Assembly (NCBI RefSeq): GCF_000003815.2
Contig: NC_049979.1
Span: 1,513,121-1,552,795, forward strand
Direction: 5' to 3'
Length of the DNA: 39,675 nt
Source: Branchiostoma floridae
Lineage: Eukaryota > Chordata > Leptocardii > Amphioxiformes > Branchiostomatidae
The translations under genes were made by a program, and so were the position numbers. How positions within the stretch are numbered: position 1 is the stretch's first letter; each line of letters begins with the position of its first letter. The notes below the pieces were generated by a model that ran no database searches, was not told where the DNA came from, and saw only the letters and a list, made by a program, of their open reading frames with translations. Of this stretch, positions 36,501-39,675 are shown in pieces.

Positions 36501-39471
36501 TCGTTCTGTCACGACCAACCATCCGTTTTGTGTCTCGTGTCAGGTGCGCCATCACATGGCTGCGCTGCGCAGTTCTCTTTTTGCATGGGTGCAGCAATGT
36601 GAGATCGCGTGGCACAGCTCTGAAGGTTTGGCCTCTCTGAAGGACCGAGAGGTCTCGAGTTCGAATCCTGCCGTGACCCCAATCTTGTGCGAGTTGACAC
36701 GACTTTCCTCACTTCACTCATGTGAAAATTAGTACCTTGCTTTGGCTAGGGCCGTCCCTCAGATAGGACGTTAGATGGAGGTCCCGTGCCTGGGGAGAGC
36801 CACACCCCACGTCACAGAGCGCACCCACCAACCTTTTCATAAAAGAGTAGGGGCATGTGTGCGATTGTGCAAACCTTAAAGTCAGCAAATAGGCTACAGA
36901 AGTCTTCAGCATGTTCAATTGGCAGCCTCAAAAGAAAGAAGAAGAAGATTCGCCCATCAAGCTACTATAGATAACAGTGGTGACGTCAAATTGCGGAGTG
37001 GCTATGCTAGTGTATGCGAGATCGAGTTCGCATATTTGAATGTTCCTGGCTAAACGTTGTGTCTTTCGGAAAGGCACTTTCTCACCCAACCAGGTAAAAA
37101 ATGGGCATATAAAAGATTGGTTGGGAGGATATCGACCATGGAAGGAGAGCGATGGGCTCCACCATCCAAACCTTTGCCCTGGACACAGCGGATAACAACT
37201 CACTGCACCTGCAACCTCAAAAGACTATGGGACTACTAGATAACCAACCATTTACTGAAAACTGCCCAAGGACAGTTCCTATAACTCACGCGGGAGGAAA
37301 TACAACGATGGCTGGTGGCCCCACACCGGTGCCGAGGTCCAACCCAACAGCCTACTATAAACGCAGCACCATACCATTTACTGTCAACGGCCCAAGGACA
37401 GTTTTTACAACCAGCTACATTGACTGTGAAAGCTGAATATGACCTCCGTCATGTCAGTCAATATAACCATCGTAAAACCATAAATACAGTGCCCTACCAT
37501 TTCTTGCAGACTGCCAAAGAACAATTCTTGTAACCCCCATGGGGGCCAAGTAGCCCAAGTATAAAAGCAATATAATACCCTTCCATTTATTATAAGATAC
37601 CCAAGGATACTTCTTATAACACTGCTTACCCAGGAAAAACAACGCTAGGTGATGGCACCCTTGCTAGCTGAGATCTTCCCCAACAGTCTACTATAAACGC
37701 AGTGCCCTAACATTTACTATAAAATGACAATTTTATAACCCACGTGGGAGGAAATATAGCAAAGGGTGCCCTAACATTTACCATAAACTGCCCAATGGGA
37801 GTTTATAACCCATGCCGGAGGAAATATAACAAAGGGAGGTGGCGTTAAATGCCGAGGCCCTCCCAACAACCTACTATAAAAACACTCAATATGACCTTCC
37901 TCAGTCAATATTGACCATGGCAAAACCATACCATAAAAACAGTGCCCTGCCATTTCTTGCAAACTACCAAAGAACAATTCTTATAGCCCCCATGGGAGAC
38001 CGAATAGTCCTAAGTATAAAAGCAATGCCCTACTATTCACTGTAAGATACCCAAGGACACTGGCATAACACTGCCTACCTAGGCAAAACAACGATAGGTG
38101 ATGGTACCGGTGCTGAGTCCTTCCGCAACAGCCGGCTATAAACGCAGTGCCCTAACATTTACTATAAACTGCCCGATGAGAGTTTATAGTCCACACGGGA
38201 GGAAATATACCAAAGGGTGATGCCGCTGGATACCGAGGCCCTCCAAACAACCTACTACAAAAGTTTAATATGACCCTCCTCAGTCAATATTGACCATGGT
38301 AAAACCATACCATGAAAACAGTGGCCCGTCGTCTATCGTTAACTGCCCAAAGACATTTCTTTTTAAACAACGCGGAAGGAGAAACAAAGATACGGTTGAT
38401 GTATGGCCTCATTATTCTTCGTCGTCTGGCATAAAATTCTATCAAAAGTTTATCGGCTGTGATATTTGAACTGACGCTCTGGCGCCATACCAACAACGGC
38501 AACAAAACTCTGCAATGCGTTACAATGGATCCTATTGCACTGTCGGGTTATGTCCTGCCGTTTATGATAAGGCCATAAAAGTTTTTCAGGTGCAACGCCC
38601 ATGTTTTCAACTCGGGTTTATCTTGGAAGGAGGTATTAGCCACCAGACCATATAGATGGGTAGACATAAAAAAAGGAGAAGAAAATAGACTAGAATTTTA
38701 AAAAAAAACGTCTCAAAACCTGCATTTAGCACAAAGAATACCAGACAACGTTTACACCGTTTGCTCCATACTATTAGATTGATCAATTTGAACAAACGAT
38801 GTATGACTGTTAATGGTAATGCTATAGTAGGTATCCTAAAGATGTGGTTCAAAAGTAATTCGAAAAGGAAGCGTTTCACCACTTGGACAACAAACAAATT
38901 AAATGCACATCTAAAAAAAGTCTGTTGAAGAGGGGCGTGGAGTAACCACAGAGAAGAAGAAGAGCTTGAGTATGTAGCGGCCCTTAGCGTTTTGCCACTT
39001 TGAAAAACAAACAAACAAACAAACAAACCACATAACTAAGAACAGTTGTGTTGAAGACAGACGTGTACTCACCACAGAGAAGAAGAGCTTGAGTCTGTAG
39101 CGCCCCTTACTTAGCGCTTTGTCACTTACAACCGAACAAACAAACAAGCAAACCACACATCTAAAACCTGTTGTGTTGAAGACAGACGTGTACTCACCAC
39201 CGAGAAGAAGAGCTTGAGTCTGTAGCGCCCCTTACTTATAAATTAGCGCTTGGTCACTTACAACCAAACAAACAAACAAACAAACAAACCACACATCTAA
39301 AACCCGTTGTGCTGAAGACAGACGTGTACTCACCACCGAGAAGAAGAGCTTGAGTCTGTAGCGCCCCTTGGCCCAGCGCAGGTCCATGACGGCCGGCTCC
39401 TTGTCCGTGCCGCACCTTCCGGTGATGACCGGCCTCTGGGGAACCTCCAGCGCAGCCTGGTCAACCGTGCG
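12915..39471 (-). CDS. LAMP-family lysosome/endosome membrane glycoprotein, 3' part of gene
   Basis: Exons 39,471-39,334, 31,467-31,377, 14,873-14,685 and 13,054-12,915 (minus) join in phase to 185 residues and a TGA. LAMPs are heavily glycosylated type I proteins of lysosomes, endosomes or related vesicles. The chain shows the end of a LAMP luminal domain: Cys20, one N-G-S sequon at Asn49, SYKC (Cys101), the QIQPF motif (126-130), and Cys143 just before the membrane. A transmembrane segment follows (about 151-173), then a 12-residue tail ending in YENM, a YxxPhi sorting signal. The luminal part resembles LAMP5/BAD-LAMP; the IPLAVG-type membrane segment is closer to LAMP1/2. The signal peptide and the rest of the luminal region are beyond 39,675. 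A second, alternative membrane exon is described separately. Confidence 0.88.
13061..13327. promoter_or_regulatory. 53-bp x 5 array with E-box and inverted CCAAT in the LAMP last intron
   Basis: Five units have an exact 53-bp period. Each holds GGAGACACA, TACGTGATTGGGTGG (ATTGG, inverted CCAAT) and a core at 13,102, 13,155, 13,208, 13,261 and 13,314. That core is CACGTG in four units and TACGTG in the second. The flanks GTCACGTGGC and GCCACGTGAC are close to the TFEB/CLEAR consensus GTCACGTGAC. The array begins at the polypyrimidine tract of the canonical terminal exon. The regulatory role is inference; the repeat itself is certain. Confidence 0.6.
13581..13674 (-). CDS. LAMP alternative transmembrane exon (distal to the canonical one)
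   Basis: On the minus strand the acceptor TGTCCCCCAG precedes 13,674 and a strong donor CAG|GTACGC follows 13,581; 94 bp, phase 1 to 2. Joined to exon C it gives Lys140-Leu-Asn-Cys143, then WLPLVVPLTVGLFLAVASLM, a clear membrane segment ending in HLAVR. Cys143 falls at exactly the same residue number as Cys143 in the canonical terminal exon. If spliced on to 13,054 the frame shifts and stops after R-T-R-V-W-C at 13,036. If the donor is ignored, the frame runs on to a stop at 13,490-13,492. Either way the YENM signal is lost. Transcription is not shown by the sequence. Confidence 0.7.
13925..14740 (-). repeat. Array of decoy copies of the LAMP exon C 3' end and donor
   Basis: On the minus strand the unit CAGCCCTTCCACC, TGGGCAAGAACGGAAACTAC, GGAACAA|GTAAGT is repeated. 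The plus-strand landmark GGTGGAAGGGCTGTAT occurs at 14,325, 14,452, 14,524, 14,618 and 14,712 (the real exon). Two more diverged copies of only the last ~30 exonic bases and donor are at about 13,921-13,960 (GTGAGT) and 14,020-14,062 (GTAGGT). Extra copies of just the donor (ATACTTACTTGT on +) fill the gaps. Confidence 0.85.
14078..14310 (+). mobile_element. tRNA-derived SINE
   Basis: GTAGCAAGGCTAGCGG (A-box-like) is followed about 35 bp on by AGGTTCGATATCT (B box), then CACCCAGGGGTAAGGTTGG and GGTTGGGGACGTAAAG, which recalls the body of SINE family 1. It is embedded in the decoy-donor array. Confidence 0.6.
14685..14873 (-). CDS. LAMP luminal-domain exon C (SYKC / QIQPF)
   Basis: On the minus strand the acceptor CCCCTAG precedes 14,873 and the donor CAA|GTAAGT follows 14,685; 189 bp, phase 1 to 1. 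It carries the third conserved Cys in HSYKCSSRLQ and the signature LQDTQIQPFHL, which is common to LAMP family domains. Its 3' end plus donor is repeated several times downstream (13,925-14,684), and a short copy of the acceptor side lies at 14,905-14,960. Confidence 0.88.
14900..14962. repeat. Short duplication of the LAMP exon C acceptor side
   Basis: GCCGGCTAGGGG and GAGAAGGTACGAGACATGTAAG at 14,868-14,902 recur as GCCGGCTAGGGG (14,910) and GAGACGGTAAGAGAAATGTAAG (14,940-14,961), with a G-run between. On the minus strand this repeats the CCCCTAG acceptor. Confidence 0.6.
15098..15570 (-). mobile_element. Non-LTR retrotransposon 3' fragment
   Basis: A minus ORF from 15,570 to 15,229 carries CPELIEDEYHFMVVCPKYSD, the C-x-EDEYHF-xxx-C type domain that follows the reverse transcriptase in many LINE ORF2 proteins. 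The 3'UTR then runs to a CAATAAAAC tail with ATTATT repeats at about 15,098. The rest of the RT is absent, so this is a 5'-truncated dead copy. A relative of its 3' end is at 23,296-23,420. Confidence 0.7.
15600..16290. other. LAMP intron, nothing recognised
   Basis: No gene, tRNA or clear repeat is visible here. The ORFs are short and without family features. Confidence 0.5.
16295..16735 (+). repeat. ~236-bp tandem duplication
   Basis: Two copies (about 16,297-16,525 and 16,533-16,735) share CACGTCATCAAA, CGCTTATGTGGTGTTAGAAA, CTGGAAGGTGATTGCTTGAA and GAAGTGACAT. Both stay open in one frame (RLCGVRNECGL... FLEGDCLKGKACII), but most differences between them change amino acids, which argues against a conserved protein. 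Confidence 0.8.
17211..17310. other. Assembly gap (100 N)
   Basis: Exactly 100 N, a placeholder length. The left flank is C/A-rich with small GCCGGGAAAGG repeats (17,110-17,155) that may have stopped assembly. Confidence 0.95.
17575..18640. repeat. Degenerate repeat region split by a MITE
   Basis: A ~190-bp motif recurs: ACAGAGAACAGAGG..., then ACAGGCCATGTTCACAATCT, then ...GATGCGCYAATRA (17,597-17,700, 17,765-17,880 and, more decayed, 18,455-18,640). The first two copies lie in one 136-codon ORF, which explains its internal protein repeat. ATTCCRCCAGGTGCCA occurs inverted at 18,075 and 18,430. Confidence 0.55.
18221..18397. mobile_element. Tc1/mariner-pogo type MITE with TA duplication
   Basis: It begins CAGTCAAACCTGTCTATAG and ends with the inverse, CAGGTTTGACTG, flanked by TA at 18,219-18,220 and 18,398-18,399. 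The interior repeats GGCCACTATRGACAGGTGGC. A 177-bp non-coding element. Confidence 0.85.
18634..18871. mobile_element. MITE with CCCCTTTCCACTA ends
   Basis: GTCCCCTTTCCACTAGACTG at the left pairs with TAGTGGGAAGGGGTTC at the right. Inner segments GACCTAAAT and ATTTAGGTCGCAG are also inverted. Non-coding. Confidence 0.65.
19148..19568. mobile_element. MITE with ~48-bp inverted repeats
   Basis: GGTGCACTCTTACCGGACGT, GGGGCACGCTTGCGGCATTG and CTG are mirrored at 19,521-19,566 with a few changes. The interior is AT-rich and non-coding. Confidence 0.75.
19641..19926. mobile_element. MITE with ~65-bp inverted repeats
   Basis: GGGTTCACACATGCGT... TTCAAGTCC and CTTAGCCTCTACCAG at the left are mirrored at 19,858-19,926. 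About 150 bp of AT-rich loop contains nothing coding. Confidence 0.75.
20443..20640. repeat. Foldback repeat of the 'TTGCTTGAGTAACT' family
   Basis: Arms of ~46 bp (20,443-20,488 / 20,539-20,584) with CAACTGGATATGGTTTTGGA and AACGGT are inverted. After the right arm come GGCGTATCTTATTACCTGGA and TGTCTAACC. Relatives of this 3' part are at 1,715-1,750, 33,308-33,410 and 35,400-35,495. Confidence 0.75.
20796..20921 (+). CDS. Short ORF, charged helical 41-residue peptide, unrecognised
   Basis: ATG at 20,796, TAG at 20,919-20,921. The peptide contains MQEDFKSVLQEVRKKLREKV and then KEGLRGDKAEGD. The heptad-like charged pattern is more protein-like than neighbouring ORFs. It could be the last exon of a repeat-encoded ORF or chance; no splice acceptor or family was identified. 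Confidence 0.25.
   Translation: MILSPPEAPMQEDFKSVLQEVRKKLREKVKEGLRGDKAEGD
20922..22284. other. LAMP intron with foldback around 21,268-21,458
   Basis: AGCCTGGGTACC with a downstream TTCGCTCC (21,269-21,300) is inverted at 21,424-21,458, and AGCCTGGGTAC recurs at 21,760. This looks like a small MITE family. No gene was recognised in the rest. Confidence 0.45.
22285..23250. repeat. ~195-bp diverged tandem repeat (left copy of an inverted pair)
   Basis: Units start near 22,612, 22,809, 22,994 and 23,192 with AGCTGACTT...AGAAACGCC, ATTCACAGCAACATTAC and, in the better copies, GCGCCATTTTGGATRATTG. The part 22,285-23,000 is over 99% identical, inverted, to 29,903-30,623 for most of its length. 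Confidence 0.85.
23296..23420 (-). mobile_element. LINE 3'UTR fragment
   Basis: Minus-strand TGTACCTGTTACAATCGTTG and TGCAATAAACTTGACTTGAC match the 3' end of the LINE at 15,098 but with an (ACTTG)n tail instead of ATT repeats. No ORF remains. Confidence 0.65.
23865..24015 (+). repeat. 17-bp minisatellite
   Basis: About seven copies of CTGTCYGTGGTTCTGAA, the last two decayed. It is preceded by GGGCCAACAAAAGC and AAGAATCATGGAATTGTCC, which are homologous to the flank of the 29-bp minisatellite at 27,246-27,300. Confidence 0.85.
24020..24735. other. LAMP intron, nothing recognised
   Basis: AT-rich sequence with GTTTGTTTATTTATCTGT-type low complexity near 24,110-24,170. No gene features. Confidence 0.45.
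24745..25800 (+). repeat. Diverged tandem repeat with AAGATGGCGGCC motifs
   Basis: Four copies (about 24,780, 25,325, 25,535 and 25,655) share GGCTCAAATTYCGAACAAGT, TGTTGGYCAGATGG, AAAATCAAGATGGCGGCCAT and AAAACAAGACAAGC. The second half of a unit has GTAACCAACATCCGAGAAGC. Unrelated sequence (24,960-25,310) separates the first copy from the rest and includes a SINE-like tail GGGCTAGCCCTTTGTAATAG. Confidence 0.75.
25900..26550. other. LAMP intron, nothing recognised
   Basis: No gene or repeat family was recognised between the diverged repeat and the 29-bp minisatellite. Confidence 0.45.
26551..27246 (+). repeat. 29-bp minisatellite, 24 units
   Basis: The unit is CACGGACACTCGCACCAACG plus TTTAGGCCG. 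The GTTTAGG landmark advances exactly 29 bp from 26,571 through 27,238 with no indels. Variants (CATCAAC, CACCAGC, GAACAC, CCTTACGG) cluster, indicating recent segmental copying. There are no unique spacers, so it is not a CRISPR array. Confidence 0.95.
27300..28395. other. LAMP intron, nothing recognised
   Basis: ORFs here, including the 88-codon minus ORF 28,066-27,800, show no family motif and no convincing splice sites in phase with LAMP. Confidence 0.45.
28396..28600 (+). mobile_element. MITE, 'TTCGCGG' family, copy 2
   Basis: The ends GTAAATGCATTCAAGTTCGC and CGAAAGTTTCTGCATTTACA are inverted. The body carries repeated TTCGCGGTGGTTTAAAGTTC and ACATTAAACCACCGCG. It is better preserved (CpG intact) than the PAK-intron copy at 2,844. 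Confidence 0.75.
28791..29006. mobile_element. MITE, 'GGGGTAACCTATAT' family, copy 2
   Basis: The ends GTAACGAGACTTCACCTTTA and TATAAAGGTGAAATAGCGTC are inverted; the inner GGGTAAC and GTTACCG also pair. It is more decayed than the 11.8-kb copy. Confidence 0.6.
29440..29758 (+). mobile_element. SINE fragment split by a Harbinger-like MITE
   Basis: ATGCAAATGAGTACCTAGAT before the MITE and GGACGTCCTCTCGGATGTGA, AACCGGAGGTTTCGTGC after it together match the body of SINE family 1. The MITE occupies 29,488-29,708. Confidence 0.65.
29488..29708. mobile_element. PIF/Harbinger-like MITE copy 1, TTA duplication
   Basis: The ends GGACGCGGTCACATAGGTCG... and the inverse GAGCGCGACCACATA are flanked by TTA at 29,485-29,487 and 29,709-29,711. 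Inner TCGTGCGATCGT / ACGATCGCACGA also pair. A 3-bp TTA duplication is typical of PIF/Harbinger elements; the family call is by that rule only. Confidence 0.75.
29759..30667. mobile_element. TIR element containing the inverted ~195-bp repeat block
   Basis: The ends TACCCCCCTCACATTAGGCG and ...GACGACGAGTCTG (29,759-29,802) are mirrored at 30,624-30,667, about 44 bp each. TTA flanks both sides (29,756-29,758 and 30,668-30,670). The interior is the gap plus 29,903-30,623, the near-perfect inverse of 22,285-23,000. No transposase is visible; part is hidden by the gap. Confidence 0.65.
29803..29902. other. Assembly gap (100 N)
   Basis: Exactly 100 N between the left terminal inverted repeat and the ~195-bp repeat block. 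The gap probably reflects the repeat. Confidence 0.95.
30671..30867. mobile_element. PIF/Harbinger-like MITE copy 2
   Basis: The ends AAACGCGGTCACATAAGTCG and the inverse GAGCGCGGACACATAGGTCG are flanked by TTA at 30,668-30,670 and 30,868-30,870. It is followed, as in copy 1, by GACGTCCTCTCGGATGTGAC and AAACCGGAGGTTTCGTGC (to 30,918). Confidence 0.75.
31107..31336. mobile_element. Probable TIR element remnant
   Basis: ACCGCCTCCGTACGAAC at the left and GTACGCACGGAGGGTTGT at the right are loosely inverted. The interior is rich in CGTACG-type motifs. It lies within 40 bp of the donor of LAMP exon B. Confidence 0.4.
31377..31467 (-). CDS. LAMP luminal-domain exon B
   Basis: On the minus strand the acceptor TTCTCCAG precedes 31,467 and the donor A|GTGAGT follows 31,377. 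It is 91 bp, phase 0 to 1, so it fits the exons on both sides. It encodes NTNGSKTSWLVSGVHFKYDT and then NDASFVKPLS. The W-L-V/F-K-Y-D pattern is the mid-domain strand seen in LAMPs, and NGS is an N-glycosylation sequon. Confidence 0.82.
31470..33305. other. LAMP intron, nothing clear
   Basis: 31,580-31,850 is A/T-rich with repeated AATTACACATRTAATGTC and CAATAACATCA strings, perhaps a retroelement tail. No gene was recognised in the rest. Confidence 0.45.
33308..33410 (-). repeat. 'TTGCTTGAGTAACT' family copy
   Basis: GAAGGTTAGACATCCAGGTA, ATAAGATACGC and TTGCTTGAGTAACTTCTTTT are the same dispersed family as 20,443-20,640. It sits just before the TG microsatellite. Confidence 0.6.
33463..33605 (+). 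repeat. (TG)n microsatellite
   Basis: About 140 bp of TG dinucleotides with a few TTTG and CCTGTA interruptions. The Cys/Val and His/Thr ORFs over it are artefacts of the repeat. Confidence 0.97.
33981..34147. mobile_element. Palindromic MITE
   Basis: Arms of ~55 bp with GTGGGGAAGGATAACCTCAA, GCCAACAG and CTTACGCCACATCTTCAGAA are inverted; the loop is ~55 bp. Non-coding. Confidence 0.8.
34168..34341. mobile_element. Tc1/mariner-type MITE with TA duplication
   Basis: It begins CAGTGGAAGCCAGTTAATTG and ends with CAATTAAGCGGCTTCCACTG, flanked by TA at 34,166-34,167 and 34,342-34,343. 174 bp, non-coding, 20 bp after the palindromic MITE. Confidence 0.85.
34345..35079. other. LAMP intron, nothing clear
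   Basis: Small AGACGTCTTA palindromes repeat near 34,805-34,860. A plus frame over 34,580-34,870 is open but has no family features. Confidence 0.4.
35080..35232 (+). mobile_element. SINE family 2, 3' fragment
   Basis: CTTCCCTCATGACCACAATA, AAGCGGCCTGCATG, TTTGAGCTTCCATGAATAAA and GGTTCAAAGAAACAAACAA match the tail of the SINE at 3,235-3,570. Confidence 0.7.
35400..35495 (+). repeat. 'TTGCTTGAGTAACT' family copy
   Basis: GAAACGTTTCCAAAATTATA, CCCAGTTGCTTGAGTAATTG and GGATGTCTAACCTTCATCAA are the fourth member seen in the window. Confidence 0.6.
35665..35910 (-). mobile_element. tRNA-derived SINE family 1, minus strand
   Basis: The minus-strand head GGCGTGGCGTAACTGGCAGA (A box) and CGAGTTCGATACCC (B box) is followed by ACACGACTTTCCTCACTCCA, shared with 36,604-36,948. 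It ends in AGCAAATAGAAGAAGC and A-runs. It is a SINE, not a functional tRNA, because the acceptor stem does not close. Confidence 0.8.
36604..36948 (+). mobile_element. tRNA-derived SINE family 1, full copy
   Basis: The head GTGGCACAGCTCTGAAGG and B box GAGTTCGAATCC are followed by ACACGACTTTCCTCACTTCA, CTCATGTGAAAATTAGTACC, GGACGTTAGATGGAGGTCCC and an AAAAGAAAGAAGAAGAAG tail. Confidence 0.8.
37228..38400 (+). repeat. Higher-order tandem repeat (~447-bp period of diverged monomers)
   Basis: Monomers of ~70-120 bp share CAGTGCCCTAACATTTACTA, TAAACTGCCCAAGGACAG and GGGAGGAAATATA. Three monomer types recur in the same order: A (about 37,491 and 37,940), B (37,575 and 38,022) and C (37,699 and 38,144), giving a ~445-449-bp period. 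CAGTCAATATTGACCATGG marks the start of the later units. Confidence 0.8.
38400..38919. other. LAMP intron, nothing recognised
   Basis: AT-rich sequence. The minus ORF to 38,607 is a low-complexity hydrophobic translation with no family match. Confidence 0.45.
38920..39333 (-). repeat. Three decoy copies of the LAMP exon A 3' end and donor
   Basis: The plus-strand landmark GTTGTGTTGAAGACAGACGT lies at 38,920 (decayed), 39,045, 39,170 and 39,306 (next to the real exon), so periods are 125, 125 and 136 bp. Each copy includes ~35 exonic bases (minus AGACTCAAGCTCTTCTTCTC), a donor, and an AAAC-rich spacer. The two nearer decoys keep GTGAGT; the farthest has lost it. Confidence 0.88.
39334..39471 (-). 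CDS. LAMP luminal-domain exon A
   Basis: On the minus strand the acceptor CCTCCCCAG precedes 39,471 and the donor GTG|GTGAGT follows 39,334; 46 codons, phase 0 to 0. It contains ITGRCG (Cys20), then LRWAKGRYRLKLFFSV, an alternating hydrophobic strand. This matches the RCG...W...Y.LK..F spacing of LAMP5-type luminal domains. Three diverged copies of its 3' end with the donor lie just downstream (38,920-39,333). Confidence 0.82.
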
Positions 39472-39534
39472 CTGGGGAGGCGGGACAAACGGGTCAAGGA
39501 TCAAACGAACGAACAAACGGATAAAAACGATGCG

Positions 39535-39675
39535 AAGGTGAAATTTATTTATTTATTTGGATTCTCCACTCTGACAATGGAGGGTATGGCGGAACAGGTG
39601 TCAAAGGACACCTTTTCGAAGCCGCCATACCTACAACATAACAATGATACATCAAATCATAATACACATAAATAC
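39535..39675 (-). mobile_element. Retroelement 3' end with hairpin and AAAT tail
   Basis: On the minus strand a stem GGTATGGCGG / CCGCCATACC encloses a second stem AGGTGTC / GACACCT (39,583-39,631). It is followed by AGAGTGGAGAATCCAAATAA and ATAAAT repeats. This is typical of a LINE or LINE-mobilised SINE 3' end; its body lies off the right edge. Confidence 0.55.

Overview
The window is animal genomic DNA: intron-rich, full of repeats, and with two 100-base assembly gaps (17,211-17,310 and 29,803-29,902). It most resembles a cephalochordate (amphioxus, Branchiostoma). That is an inference from the invertebrate-chordate style of both genes and from the dense tRNA-derived SINEs, palindromic MITEs and minisatellites; another marine invertebrate deuterostome is possible. 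No bacterial operons, CRISPR arrays or viral genes are visible.

Two protein-coding genes lie tail to tail. On the plus strand (about 134-5,733) are the last six coding exons, plus perhaps one earlier exon, of a group II p21-activated kinase (PAK4/5/6 type). They join in frame into 337 residues holding the complete kinase domain and stop codon. The p21-binding N-terminus lies off the left edge. On the minus strand (39,471 down to 12,915) are the last exons of a LAMP-family lysosomal/endosomal membrane glycoprotein: the end of a LAMP luminal domain, a transmembrane segment and a short tail ending in a tyrosine sorting signal. The N-terminus lies off the right edge. The gene has two alternative transmembrane exons, both compatible in phase with the luminal exon and both placing a Cys at the same residue position. 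This resembles the LAMP2 A/B/C arrangement.

The recurring oddity is that most exon borders have been tandemly copied together with their splice site. This is seen at the start and end of the first certain PAK exon, the start of the next exon, the start of the HRD exon (eight decoys), the start of the fifth exon, and the ends of two LAMP exons. The intron between the two LAMP transmembrane exons holds a strict 53-bp x 5 array in which each unit carries an E-box of TFEB/MITF type and an inverted CCAAT box.

Layout: 1-5,733 PAK exons; 5,734-12,914 intergenic/3'UTR with palindromic MITEs; 12,915-14,873 LAMP 3' exons and decoy arrays; 14,874-31,376 a long LAMP intron holding a LINE fragment, several MITEs, a ~195-bp repeat and its >99% identical inverted copy, a YY1-motif repeat, and a 29-bp x 24 minisatellite; 31,377-31,467 LAMP exon; 31,468-39,333 intron with a TG microsatellite, SINEs and a ~447-bp higher-order repeat; 39,334-39,471 LAMP exon.
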